Of a stretch of DNA of 64,000 bases, positions 36,540-45,780 are shown piece by piece. The position numbers were made by a program, and so were the translations under genes. Source of the DNA: an uncultured Thiotrichales bacterium (GTDB lineage Bacteria > Pseudomonadota > Gammaproteobacteria > CAIRSR01); NCBI GenBank assembly GCA_903881315.1, contig CAIRSR010000175.1, positions 1-64,000 of the forward strand, written 5' to 3'. Within the stretch, counting starts at the first letter, position 1. Every line of letters begins with the position of its first letter. The notes under the pieces are model-generated. The model was not told the origin of the DNA. It did no database searches and saw only the letters and a program-made list of their open reading frames with translations.

Positions 36540-37733
36540 TTGCAATTCACTGCCGATTCAGTGACGAACCACGCCTTGTCACGGCCCATGATTCGTTATC
36601 GCCTCTCGCGTCTGCAGTGGGCGCTAAAGCGCAGTGTTATGGTGCTCATCCATCATCTGTTGCGGTTGCGTGTGTATTGGCAGCCAGCGCGATGGCCAGC
36701 GGTGGTCAACGGGACGGTGGCGGTGTTCGATCGCTGTCTTGGCATCGGCGATGTGCTGATGATCTCTCCGGCGCTTCGTCTTCTGCTGGAGAGCGGCAGA
36801 TGTACAGTGGTTGCCCACCTACCGCGATTGTTGGATGCTGAGCTATCTTGGCACACCACCAAGTCCTGGCAGGAGCACTACGCTAGTGTTACCCGTCTTG
36901 TTGCGGCGGGCAATGTGGTCTTGGTTCCCTTCACCGGCTTACGTGGCGCACTCACATGGTTGCTGTGGAGAGGCGCTTTGCCGCCGGGGATTATCGTACT
37001 CAGCGATCGTTATTGGATTGATACGGTTTCTGGTGCCATGGGGAGCGTCAGCTCCCCCCATTACTCCGCCCCATCCCGGGCTGCTGCGTGCGCATTGGTA
37101 GGGCGTATCGCCAACACGGTTCCGACGTGTGGGACGCTTCTGCGGCTTCCCCCGCTGCTGCATCACACGGCGAGTCAGCAATTACGAACCCCTACCGAAC
37201 CATTTGTAGCCCTGGCACCGTGGGCAACCGCAGCCACTCGCCGTTGGCAGTTGGCCCACTGGGCGAGGCTTATTGAAATCCTTGCGAGCTGTTACCCGCA
37301 TCTCCGTTTTGTACTGCTTGGAAGCGCAGACGAACGCGGGCATGGTGAGGCAATCCTAACCCAGTGTGATAACCGTAGGGCTGTGACCAATCTGATGGGC
37401 GACCTTAGTATCACCGAGACAGCGGCGGCCCTTTGCAGTGCAAGTCTGTTGGTGTGTTGTGACAGCGGGCTTATGCACATCGCTCTCGGGCTCAACACGC
37501 CAGTCTTGGCCCTATTCGGCAGTACCGACCCTGCAACGCGCGTCCCTGAGGCTGCCCACGCCAACACAACGCTTGCGGACACAACGCTCTGTCCACGGCA
37601 TCTGGCACCGTGCTACGCCGGTTTGCAGCGCGAACCAGTCTGCCCGACGCACATTGAGTGTCTATCCCTTTTGCAACCGGAGCGCGTTGCGACCCGCGCA
37701 TTGGAACGGTTGGCGACGACGCTTGGGTTATAG
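36540..37733 (+). CDS. Glycosyltransferase family 9 (heptosyltransferase-like)
   Basis: 397 residues starting with TTG at 36540, supported by AAGGAG eight bases upstream; an ATG at 36588 is an alternative. 'VFDRCLGIGDVLMISPALRLL' in the N-terminal domain and 'PFVALAPWATAATRRW' at the nucleotide-sugar loop are typical of GT9, as are 'LVCCDSGLMHIALGLNTPVL' and 'ALFGSTDPATR' in the C-terminal domain. GT9 enzymes add heptose to lipopolysaccharide core. Cysteines near the end ('CPTHIECLSLL') also fit. Isolated from other LPS genes. Confidence 0.85.
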   Translation: MQFTADSVTNHALSRPMIRYRLSRLQWALKRSVMVLIHHLLRLRVYWQPARWPAVVNGTVAVFDRCLGIGDVLMISPALRLLLESGRCTVVAHLPRLLDAELSWHTTKSWQEHYASVTRLVAAGNVVLVPFTGLRGALTWLLWRGALPPGIIVLSDRYWIDTVSGAMGSVSSPHYSAPSRAAACALVGRIANTVPTCGTLLRLPPLLHHTASQQLRTPTEPFVALAPWATAATRRWQLAHWARLIEILASCYPHLRFVLLGSADERGHGEAILTQCDNRRAVTNLMGDLSITETAAALCSASLLVCCDSGLMHIALGLNTPVLALFGSTDPATRVPEAAHANTTLADTTLCPRHLAPCYAGLQREPVCPTHIECLSLLQPERVATRALERLATTLGL

Positions 37734-37830
37734 GCGGAAGATCCCAACGCAACAGCAGTGGATGTGAGCCAGAAAACATCGCATGGCCCACACTCTCCAC
37801 CGCTGAATCGTTGAAAACCGAGGACAGATT

Positions 37831-37907
37831 TGGCGCGCCCGGAGAGACTCGAACTCCCGACCACCTAGTTCGAAGCCAGGTACTCTATCCAGCTGAGCTA
37901 CGAGCGC
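37831..37907 (-). tRNA. tRNA-Arg(UCG)
   Basis: 77 bases with encoded CCA. The acceptor pairs GCGCTCG with CGGGCGC (one U-G wobble). The anticodon loop CTTCGAA gives anticodon UCG (codons CGA and others). T-loop TTCGAGT is standard. It differs from the neighbouring tRNA-Arg(ACG) at four positions only, one of them anticodon base 34, so the two arose by tandem duplication. Confidence 0.93.
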
Positions 37908-37986
37908 TTAAGCGGTATCGGCAATACGCGGGAGTCCCTGCCCACCATGCGCTCCATCGCCAACTGACGACTGTGGAAGTAAAAAA

Positions 37987-38063
37987 TGGCGCGCCCGGAG
38001 AGATTCGAACTCCCGACCACCTAGTTCGTAGCCAGGTACTCTATCCAACTGAGCTACGGGCGC
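37987..38063 (-). tRNA. tRNA-Arg(ACG)
   Basis: 77 bases with encoded CCA. The acceptor pairs GCGCCCG with CGGGCGC perfectly. The anticodon loop CTACGAA gives anticodon ACG, expected to be edited to ICG and to read CGU, CGC and CGA. A T6 run follows the CCA. It lies 79 bases upstream of the near-identical tRNA-Arg(UCG) on the same strand. Confidence 0.95.
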
Positions 38064-38616
38064 TTAAGGAGTGGCGATTATGCGAAGGAGCCCCGTCCAT
38101 GTCAAGACTGCGGCGGCATTGAATCATCGACTGTTCGATCACATAGCTAAAATTTAAGTGACGATAAGGTATCTATATCCAGGGTGTTGGTAATTCAATG
38201 GGCTTAGTGGTTCAGGTATACTCTCGTCGGCACAAACTTCATCCGATCCCCGCAAGGTTCCCTGAGGTCGATGTTGGCTGCGCAGTCTGGAGTAGCTCGT
38301 ACCTGCTGTGCGGATGTTGGGACTTCGGTTTGCGCTTGGGATATGATTGCGCTGACTCTTAATGAGTGGACGTATATGCCTCAACTACAATCACTGTTCC
38401 CATGCGTTACACGCTGGTTGGCATTGGGGCTTGTGTGTGTTGCTGAAACGAACCCATTGCTCACCTTGACTTGGGGGTGTGCGTTATGACACTGGTTACA
38501 GTGCGTGATCACCCAAGACGTACCCGCCCACAGGTTATTTTTGGGTTATACGATACCTGCCCCGGTCTTCTCCCTGTACCTTCAGGCGCTTGTGCGCTGG
38601 CCAAGAGTTGCTTCCC
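38064..38616. other. Region before cysZ without recognisable genes
   Basis: About 550 bases between the tRNA pair and the cysZ-type gene. Small open frames on the + strand (for example 38376-38489 and 38486-38639) contain Cys- and Leu-rich peptides but no recognised motif or consistent ribosome site. The tRNA promoter (minus strand) and the cysZ promoter must lie here. Confidence 0.4.
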
Positions 38617-39879
38617 ATGCACGCAACCATTGATGATAATCATTTAAAGGATCTGATGAAGATCGCCCTGATGGAGCTTTTAGAAGAGCACCCAGGGATG
38701 CTTCGCGGCCTCATGGCGGAGGCGCTTGAAGACATGACCTCAGATCGTCGTAGCGTTCGGGATGAGCCCGACTACGAGGAGGATGATTTTCCACGTCGCC
38801 ACACCGTCCGTCCGCAACGATCGCGGATGCACTCCTCGGGCTTCTCGGGATTTGGTGACGGTATCTCCTCCAGCACACGCAGAACTGGGGCTGGGTCGGG
38901 TGCTGGGTTCTCTACCCAAAATCCTGAATCCGTCTCATCCTCTGGGCGTTGGAGCACAGGGGGTAGTGCGACGCCTTCTCCAGAGGATCCGCACCTCGGG
39001 GCTACTGCAACCGACTATGGTACACCCTACGGTGCTGCCGATCCCTTTTTTAGAACGTCTTCTGCATCGGGTGCGGCGCACGATAATCAAGCCGCAGGTG
39101 CCCCATTTCATCATCATCCAGGAATTGCTCGATCCGGTGCCCCACTTACTGGTGCTGCTTATCTATCGCAAGGGTTTAATCTGATCGTTCACCCGGGTCT
39201 GCGGCGGTATGTCGTGTTACCGATGATTACGAGTGCGCTCCTATTTTCCTTTGCTCTTTGGTGGGGTATGGGCCAATTTGGGGCGTTTGGCAGCATGGCC
39301 CACGGCTACCTGCCTTTTTGGCTCGGCTGGGTTGAATGGTTGTTATGGCCTTTCTTTGTGATTGCTCCGGTAGTCATCATTTTCTATTTCTTCACCCTAA
39401 TCACCAATATCATTGCCGCACCCTTTAATGCCTTGCTGACAGAAAAGGTATCGCGTCAGATGAGCGGAATGCCCTTGGGGGGTGGGCCAGGGTTTGGCGC
39501 AGCCCTGCTACGGGTGCCCGCGTCGCTGAAAGATGAGTGGCGAAAGTCCATGTGGTTCATCTTGCGCGCATTGGGGTTGTTGGTTCTTTTCTTCATCCCA
39601 TTTGTCAACCTGATCGCGCCGCTGGTGTGGGCGTTGTTTGCCTCTTGGTCATTGGCGCTGAAATACCTGGATTACTCCGTCAATAATCAGAATCTTGAAT
39701 TCGATGAAACGCGCGCACTAGCGGCGGAAAACCGCTGGTTAGTCTTAGGATTTGGTGGCGCGGTACTCCTTGTTACCATCGTGCCGTTGCTCAATTTGGT
39801 TGCGATGCCGGCTGCGGTAGCTGGCGCTTCCGCGCTCTGGACGGAACGCATGGCAGTTCGTCGTAATATCACGGTATGA
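38617..39879 (+). CDS. cysZ: CysZ-type membrane protein with a long soluble N-terminal extension
   Basis: 420 residues. The C-terminal part, from about residue 178, is a CysZ/EI24 protein: 'GAAYLSQGFNLIVHPGLRRY', several hydrophobic segments, 'IIAAPFNALLTEKVSRQMSG' and 'FVNLIAPLVWALFASWSLAL'. CysZ imports sulfate for cysteine synthesis. Ahead of it is an unusual extension: a short helical module (LKDLMKIALMELLEEHPGM, LRGLMAEALEDM) that resembles the N-terminal helices of small antitoxins, then about 110 residues of Ser/Gly/His-rich linker. The ATG at 38617 sits inside a slightly longer open frame. The next gene starts 11 bases downstream. Confidence 0.8.
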   Translation: MHATIDDNHLKDLMKIALMELLEEHPGMLRGLMAEALEDMTSDRRSVRDEPDYEEDDFPRRHTVRPQRSRMHSSGFSGFGDGISSSTRRTGAGSGAGFSTQNPESVSSSGRWSTGGSATPSPEDPHLGATATDYGTPYGAADPFFRTSSASGAAHDNQAAGAPFHHHPGIARSGAPLTGAAYLSQGFNLIVHPGLRRYVVLPMITSALLFSFALWWGMGQFGAFGSMAHGYLPFWLGWVEWLLWPFFVIAPVVIIFYFFTLITNIIAAPFNALLTEKVSRQMSGMPLGGGPGFGAALLRVPASLKDEWRKSMWFILRALGLLVLFFIPFVNLIAPLVWALFASWSLALKYLDYSVNNQNLEFDETRALAAENRWLVLGFGGAVLLVTIVPLLNLVAMPAAVAGASALWTERMAVRRNITV

Positions 39880-39890
39880 GCGGATGACCT

Positions 39891-42800
39891 GTGTCCCTTC
39901 ACGGTAAGCTGCGCGGCATTGTACTGCTGACTACGGCCATTGCACTTGGCATGGCCTTTCTGACGACGCTTGCGTTTAATACCAGCTTTTTTCATCGCAA
40001 CTTGGTAAACCAAGTCTCTATCTTGACACAGGTAGTTGCGATCACCACAGCACCATCGGTGGCGTCAGGTGATAGTGACACTGCGAAACAATTGCTGGCT
40101 GCATTACAAGCCCAATCCGATGTCGATGTTGGCTATATTTTTATCGACAAGGACATCATCTTCGCAAGCTATCATCGCGCTGGTCTTGTCCTTGATGCCA
40201 GTTCCATCAAGCAGGATCCATGGCTACACACAGCGTCTTCGGGCTCGGAGCGTCTGCAATACCGTGAGCAAAGCGGACAGATTGATCTGCTTGCGCCCAT
40301 CGCGCTAGACCACAAAATTGTAGGGCGTCTCTACCTGCGGGCCCATTTCGGGCAGGTGTACACCAATGTGGCTCAGAGTATCCTGGTGGCGCTGGTGGTC
40401 ATGGTTGCTACCGTATTTCTGGCTCTTTTTTTGACGGGCCGTTTGCAAGAGCGCATTTCCGGGCCGATTTTGCGCCTCGCTCTGGTCATGCGGCGCGTTT
40501 CAGAGGAACAAGATTATAGTTTGCGGGTTGAGGCGGGGGACGCAGACGAGGTGGGCTATCTCATCAACGGCTTCAACCAAATGCTCGCCCAGGTTGAGGA
40601 TCGAGATAAGCATCTTGCCCGCTATCGGCTCTACTTGAGGGAGGAAATGGCGGCGCATGCGGCACAGCTTTCCTATGCCACGAGCGACCACAAGCCAGAA
40701 AGAAGTACCGAAGAGATCAGTAGGGCCACCGAGGAGACACCAGGCTCTCCAGGGCAAGAGGCTGAGGTCATTGCGCTTCCTGCGTTCCATCCTCCTTGCT
40801 CGGAAGGAGCGTCGCTCATTTTGGTCGCAGACGATGACCCGGGCGTACGCTTGTTGGTCAGGCACGTTCTGACCCAGGCAGGCTTCCGTGTTCTTGAGGT
40901 GGAGGATGGCCATTCTGTCCTTGCGGCTTTCTCAGCACACCACCCGGCCCTCGTTATTCTTGATGTCCTCATGCCTGGTTTGGACGGTTTCCAGACCTGC
41001 ACTAGACTGCGTCAACTCAGCAACGGTGCCCATGTTCCGGTTTTGATGATGACCGGAATCAATGACCTCGTCGCTGTCGAGCGAGCCTATCAGGCTGGTG
41101 CAACCGATTTCTTACCTAACAAGCATGACTACTGGACATTACTCGAACACCGCGTACGGTATCTGCTCCGTGGGGGACAAATGCTCCGTGCCCTGCAGCA
41201 CAGCGAGTCACAGCTACGCATCCTGTCCCTGGCCATAGAACAAAGTCCCACCTCGATTCTGATCACGGATAGTAAGGGCGACATCGCATATATCAATCCC
41301 CGTTTCTGCGACATGACCGGCTACGAGCGGCATGAGGTTCTTGGAAAAAATGTGCGCATCATTAAGCATCCCGACACTCCGCATGTGGTGCATCGCGATC
41401 TATGGGAAACCATTACCTCCGGTGGAATCTGGCGTGGCGAGCTGTGCAATCAACAGAAAAACGGCTTGCCTTACTGGGTGTCTTTAACAATCTCACCCAT
41501 CTATGGGGTGGGTGATTATTTTGAAGACCAGACCGAGCAAACGTCATCGGGAATAGGCTCTAGAATCACCCATTACCTCTCTTTTCAAGAGGATGTGACG
41601 ACACGTCGATCACAAGAGTTACGCATCCGGTATCTGTCCTTTTTCGATACGGTGACGAGTCTACCCAATCGGCGGTTACTGCGCGATCGTCTTGGGCAGC
41701 TATTGCCTCAGATAGGACATCCGGAGACGCTGGTCGCTCTTTTCTTCTTGGATCTGGATCACTTCAAGCGGGTCAATGATACCTTTGGGCATCGTGTTGG
41801 TGATCAATTATTACGGGAGGTTACGGTACGACTATCGGAGCACTTGAATAAGACAAATCATGTTGCCCGACTCGACGAAGAGAGTATTCATGCCATCGCC
41901 CGCATTGGTGGCGATGAGTTTGCCTTCATCCTGGTTGGAATGATACACACCGACCGGATGGCGCAAATCGCTCAACAAATACTCGACCAACTTGCGCGTC
42001 CTTTTTTGTTAGAAGAAACGGATGTAGTTTGTAGCGCTAGCATTGGTATCGCAGTGTACCCTGTTGATGGGAGCGACATCGATACCTTGTTGCAAAGTGC
42101 TGATACCGCGATGTATAGCGCAAAAAGCAGCGGAAGGAACACCTACCAGTTCTATTCACATGCAATGAATGAATCCGGTGTGCGTCGGATGCGCCTAGAG
42201 AGTAATTTACGTCGGGCATTAGAGCGGGAAGAATTAGTTTTACATTATCAACCGCAGATGTGCTTCTGTGATGACAAGGGACGCATCATCGGTTTCGAGG
42301 CGCTGGTGCGCTGGAACTGTGCCGAAATGGGGATGATCTCCCCTGCGGAATTTATTCCCATCGCGGAAGAGAGCAACCTCATCGTCCCTATCGGGACTTG
42401 GGTGCTCAATACCGCGTGTCGCGCAGCCGCCGCATGGCAAGCCTACGGTAACTTGCGGGTGGCCGTGAATCTTTCTGCCCAACAGCTCAGCCACCAGGAA
42501 TTGCTAGGAACGGTTACGCGGGCTCTTGTAGACGCCAACCTGCACCCTGACTGCTTAGAGCTTGAGATTACCGAGAGCGTTATTATGCGCGACGCACCCG
42601 CAACTGCTTTGCTATTGGCAGAGCTAAAATCCATCGGTCTGCATCTTGCTATTGATGATTTCGGAACAGGATACTCTTCCTTAAGTTACCTAAAGACATT
42701 TTCCATTGATACCCTTAAGGTGGATCGTTCTTTTGTAATGGATATTGAGACAAGTAGTGGAAGCGCCCATATCGTTACCGCTATCATCGCCATGGGGCAT

Positions 42801-42962
42801 GGCCTAGGTCTCAAAATTGTTGCTGAGGGGGTTGAGGATATCCATCAACTTGATTTCTTACACACTCGTGGATGTGACCTGATCCAGGGTTACTTAGTGA
42901 GTCGTCCATTGCCCGAATCGGAAATTAAAGATTTCCTTGAACGCTTTGATCGCGCCCATTAG
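39891..42962 (+). CDS. HAMP-REC-PAS-GGDEF-EAL signalling protein
   Basis: 1023 residues, GTG start. In order: a transmembrane helix (6-28), a periplasmic sensor of about 130 residues, a second helix (160-182), HAMP (about 183-235), a receiver domain with acidic pocket 'VADDDPG' near 312 and phospho-acceptor 'LVILDVLMPGLDGF' near 357, a PAS domain (about 440-570), GGDEF with intact 'RIGGDEFAF' near 675, and EAL with 'GFEALVRW', 'ELEITESV' and 'DDFGTGYSSLSYL'. Both c-di-GMP synthesis and hydrolysis look possible. A receiver in the middle of a membrane-bound GGDEF/EAL protein is uncommon. It follows cysZ by 11 bases. Confidence 0.93.
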   Translation: MSLHGKLRGIVLLTTAIALGMAFLTTLAFNTSFFHRNLVNQVSILTQVVAITTAPSVASGDSDTAKQLLAALQAQSDVDVGYIFIDKDIIFASYHRAGLVLDASSIKQDPWLHTASSGSERLQYREQSGQIDLLAPIALDHKIVGRLYLRAHFGQVYTNVAQSILVALVVMVATVFLALFLTGRLQERISGPILRLALVMRRVSEEQDYSLRVEAGDADEVGYLINGFNQMLAQVEDRDKHLARYRLYLREEMAAHAAQLSYATSDHKPERSTEEISRATEETPGSPGQEAEVIALPAFHPPCSEGASLILVADDDPGVRLLVRHVLTQAGFRVLEVEDGHSVLAAFSAHHPALVILDVLMPGLDGFQTCTRLRQLSNGAHVPVLMMTGINDLVAVERAYQAGATDFLPNKHDYWTLLEHRVRYLLRGGQMLRALQHSESQLRILSLAIEQSPTSILITDSKGDIAYINPRFCDMTGYERHEVLGKNVRIIKHPDTPHVVHRDLWETITSGGIWRGELCNQQKNGLPYWVSLTISPIYGVGDYFEDQTEQTSSGIGSRITHYLSFQEDVTTRRSQELRIRYLSFFDTVTSLPNRRLLRDRLGQLLPQIGHPETLVALFFLDLDHFKRVNDTFGHRVGDQLLREVTVRLSEHLNKTNHVARLDEESIHAIARIGGDEFAFILVGMIHTDRMAQIAQQILDQLARPFLLEETDVVCSASIGIAVYPVDGSDIDTLLQSADTAMYSAKSSGRNTYQFYSHAMNESGVRRMRLESNLRRALEREELVLHYQPQMCFCDDKGRIIGFEALVRWNCAEMGMISPAEFIPIAEESNLIVPIGTWVLNTACRAAAAWQAYGNLRVAVNLSAQQLSHQELLGTVTRALVDANLHPDCLELEITESVIMRDAPATALLLAELKSIGLHLAIDDFGTGYSSLSYLKTFSIDTLKVDRSFVMDIETSSGSAHIVTAIIAMGHGLGLKIVAEGVEDIHQLDFLHTRGCDLIQGYLVSRPLPESEIKDFLERFDRAH

Positions 42963-43234
42963 ATGAGAAGGCTGGGTTAGCGTCACATCATTGCCTGCGT
43001 CTTTTGTGGCGATTCGGAAACCACTTGATCTGGCGACGATTTAATTCCGATGCTGCAATATTGGGCAGGGCTTAGAAATCAACTGGTTACTATGTTGTGA
43101 GTAATGGTATGGGTTGGGTTGCCGTCCCCTTTAGGGCTAGCCGCAGGTAGTGTCGCTGCGTCAGGCTAGCTGCTTTGTGTGGGGTGCTGGTTGCGCATAA
43201 AATAGCCCATTGCTTCTGTTCGCTCATTACCGCG

Positions 43235-44731
43235 ATGACTGTACTCGACCGACCAATGATGACTGCGTCCTCCCAACCTGCTCTGCCCGTTACGATCGAA
43301 ACGTCCGTTGGTACGCAACCGTTCTCTGTGTCGCTGGCAGACCTATTGCGTCAAGCCCCTATCTATTGTGGCACCGAGACGCCGGTCTATACCGTGCTGG
43401 CTACTTTAGCCAAGGTTGGTGCGAGCGCGATGGTTGTGACCGACGCCGATCGACAACCCATCGGTTTGTTCACGCTCCATGATTTGTTGCGGATCAATGT
43501 CCAAGGAACCAGCTTAGATACCCTGATCGGACAGGTCATGAGCACACGGATCATCACTCTGCCGCGCCAGGCCCCTGCCTGGGAAGCGGCGCTTGCCATG
43601 ACTCGTCACAACATCCATTACGTCTTGGTGGTAGACGATGGGCGACTCTTAGGCGTTATCTCGGGCCGTGACCTCTTTTCCCTGCAGCGCATCGGCTTTG
43701 CGCCCCTCAGCACCCTGCTGCATGAGGCCAAGTCGCTTGATGACCTCGTCCAAGCCGCCGCAGATATCCGCCTACTTGCCGCCACACTGGTCGATCAAGG
43801 TGTTGAGGCTGAGAAGATTACAAGCCTCATCTCTAACCTAAACGACCAATTGACCCTGCGAATCTTTCAGCTCGAATGCACTGGCGAATGTACCGATATT
43901 AATCTGTGCTGGATGTCGCTTGGATCGGAGGGCCGATACGAACAGACCCTCTTGACCGATCAGGACAATGCCATCCTTTTTCCCGACCCCCCGGGAGGAG
44001 ATTGCGATGCTCTGCGCGCACGGTTACTACCCGTTGCACAACGCATTAACGAAGTTCTCGATCGCTGCGGCTTCCCCCTTTGCAAAGGCGGGGTGATGGC
44101 GAGCAATCCCCGTTGGTGTTTGTCGCTTTCGGAATGGAAGGAAACCTTTGCCGATTGGATCCACCGCAGTGATGCTCCGATGCTGCTCAATGCAACCATA
44201 TTTTTTGATTTTCGTGCCCTGTACGGCAATGCGTCTCTGGTAACCGAGTTGCGATCCTGGCTCCATAGCTATCTTAAGTCCTATCGACCCTTCCTGCGAC
44301 AACTTACCCAACACGCCCTAGCGAACCGCCCCGCTCTGGGCGGCCTTTTGCATGATTTTTCCCTAAATGGGGTAGGTGAGCAGGCCAATACCCTGGATCT
44401 CAAGGTCAACGGTAGCGCACTGTTCGTTGATGCCGCACGTATCTTTGCGCTGGCTGCTGGTGTTGCCGAAACCAATACCGCTCATCGTTTGCGCGGGGCC
44501 GCTACCCTTTGGCACCAGGACGAGGCAGCAACCGAGGCCTGGATCCGCGCCTTTGAGCTTCTCCAGGGCTTACGGCTACGTCATCAACGCGCCCAATACC
44601 GAGAGGGCCGCACACCTGATAACCGCCTCGACCCAAGTCAACTAAATGAGCTTGACCGAAGGATCCTCAAAGAAAGCCTGAAGCAGGCAAAATGGTTACA
44701 AGAGGCGATGAAGAGGAATTTTCAATTCTAA
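43235..44731 (+). CDS. CBS-domain DUF294 nucleotidyltransferase-like protein
   Basis: About 498 residues from ATG 43235 (43259 is an alternative; the frame is open to 43175). Two CBS domains (about 45-160: 'GASAMVVTDADRQPIGLFTL' and 'HYVLVVDDGRLLGVISGRDL') precede the DUF294 putative nucleotidyltransferase with 'WMSLGSEGRYEQTLLTDQDN' and a DUF294 C-terminal helical domain. The GS-x10-DxD pattern is that of nucleotidyltransferases related to GlnD. Role unknown; often next to DnaQ-type exonucleases or sodium/solute symporters, not here. Confidence 0.85.
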   Translation: MTVLDRPMMTASSQPALPVTIETSVGTQPFSVSLADLLRQAPIYCGTETPVYTVLATLAKVGASAMVVTDADRQPIGLFTLHDLLRINVQGTSLDTLIGQVMSTRIITLPRQAPAWEAALAMTRHNIHYVLVVDDGRLLGVISGRDLFSLQRIGFAPLSTLLHEAKSLDDLVQAAADIRLLAATLVDQGVEAEKITSLISNLNDQLTLRIFQLECTGECTDINLCWMSLGSEGRYEQTLLTDQDNAILFPDPPGGDCDALRARLLPVAQRINEVLDRCGFPLCKGGVMASNPRWCLSLSEWKETFADWIHRSDAPMLLNATIFFDFRALYGNASLVTELRSWLHSYLKSYRPFLRQLTQHALANRPALGGLLHDFSLNGVGEQANTLDLKVNGSALFVDAARIFALAAGVAETNTAHRLRGAATLWHQDEAATEAWIRAFELLQGLRLRHQRAQYREGRTPDNRLDPSQLNELDRRILKESLKQAKWLQEAMKRNFQF

Positions 44732-44923
44732 GCGGGTGCCCTTCGTGTGCTTGCCCCCGTTCGCCTGCTGGTGTTTGGGCAATTTTTCTGCGGGGGGGAT
44801 TACGTGTAGTCCGGCGGGGGTAGCGTTACCCCACGGTTTCTCTCACCTTGGGTCGATGGGTGCGCGATGAATGGGGCGATCAACCGCTGCACGGTCACGT
44901 CCTAACGAGGCTCTTGGTTGGGA

Positions 44924-45670
44924 CTATCCTTTGTCCCTGCGTTGTATTGCGGTGAGGATGCCGCGCAGGATGTTGACCTCAGCAGCGTCTGGTTGGGCCC
45001 GATTGAAGAGACGCCGCAGACGGCGCATCAGCAACTTTGGTCGGGATGGATTCAGGAAATCAATGTCTGCCAATGTCTGTTCGATATGTGTGTAGAACCG
45101 TTCCATTTCTATGGCGGGTGCTGGCAGATGCTGATCCCTACGGGTGGTTGAACTGTCGGCTGGTTCTTTGCTTTGCCCGTCTGCCATCGTTAGGGTTGCC
45201 ATGTGAACTTCGTAGGCCATCACCTGTACTGCCGCTGCTAGGTTTAGCGAGCTGAAATCTTCGCGGGTTGGGATGTGGGCTAGATAATGACAACGATCCA
45301 ATTCAGCATTGGTGAGACCGGTACGTTCGCTGCCAAAGACAAAGGCCACGGTCGAAGGGTGTGCCTGGGTTGCTGCCAGTTTTCCTGCTGCTCTCGCGTC
45401 TAGTTGTGGCCATTCTAGGTGGCGCGTACGTGCGCTACTACCGATGATCAGATTGCAGTCGGCGACAGCTTCTGCGAGGGTTGAAAAGACCCGAGCAGCA
45501 TGGAGGAGGTCATCGGCCCCTGCGGCACGAGCTGTGGCTTCTGCATGGGGGAAGATGCGGGGTGTCACCAGCGAAAGCTGGGTTAGCCCCATGGTTTTCA
45601 TTGCGCGTGCCGCAGCGCCGATGTTGCCTGGATGGCTGGTGCTCACCAGAACGATGCGAACAGTTGACAT
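44924..45670 (-). CDS. trmJ: tRNA 2'-O-methyltransferase TrmJ
   Basis: 248 residues from the ATG at 45670; a GTG at 45691 is possible. SPOUT motifs: 'RIVLVSTSHPGNIGAAARAM' at the N-terminus, 'VAFVFGSERTGLTNAELDRC' and 'IPTREDFSSLNLAAAVQVM' which form the SAM-binding knot. A C-terminal extension of about 80 residues is typical of TrmJ. It methylates the ribose of residue 32 in tRNAs. Convergent with the CBS/DUF294 gene, 192 bases apart. Confidence 0.93.
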   Translation of the reverse strand: MSTVRIVLVSTSHPGNIGAAARAMKTMGLTQLSLVTPRIFPHAEATARAAGADDLLHAARVFSTLAEAVADCNLIIGSSARTRHLEWPQLDARAAGKLAATQAHPSTVAFVFGSERTGLTNAELDRCHYLAHIPTREDFSSLNLAAAVQVMAYEVHMATLTMADGQSKEPADSSTTRRDQHLPAPAIEMERFYTHIEQTLADIDFLNPSRPKLLMRRLRRLFNRAQPDAAEVNILRGILTAIQRRDKG

Positions 45671-45780
45671 GATCGAAACCAGGGCACCCACGTAGCGCGC
45701 GTGCGGGTGGTGAGTGGGAGGGTGAAGACGTTAGGCGTATCGAAGAGGCCGGATAGGGTTGCAACACCGCATTGCGACCG

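Noticed and set aside
37658-38122. Open frame of 154 codons crossing both tRNA-Arg genes, with a repeated peptide
   Set aside because: The repeated peptide is just the opposite strand of the two tRNAs being translated; it is a well-known annotation artefact.
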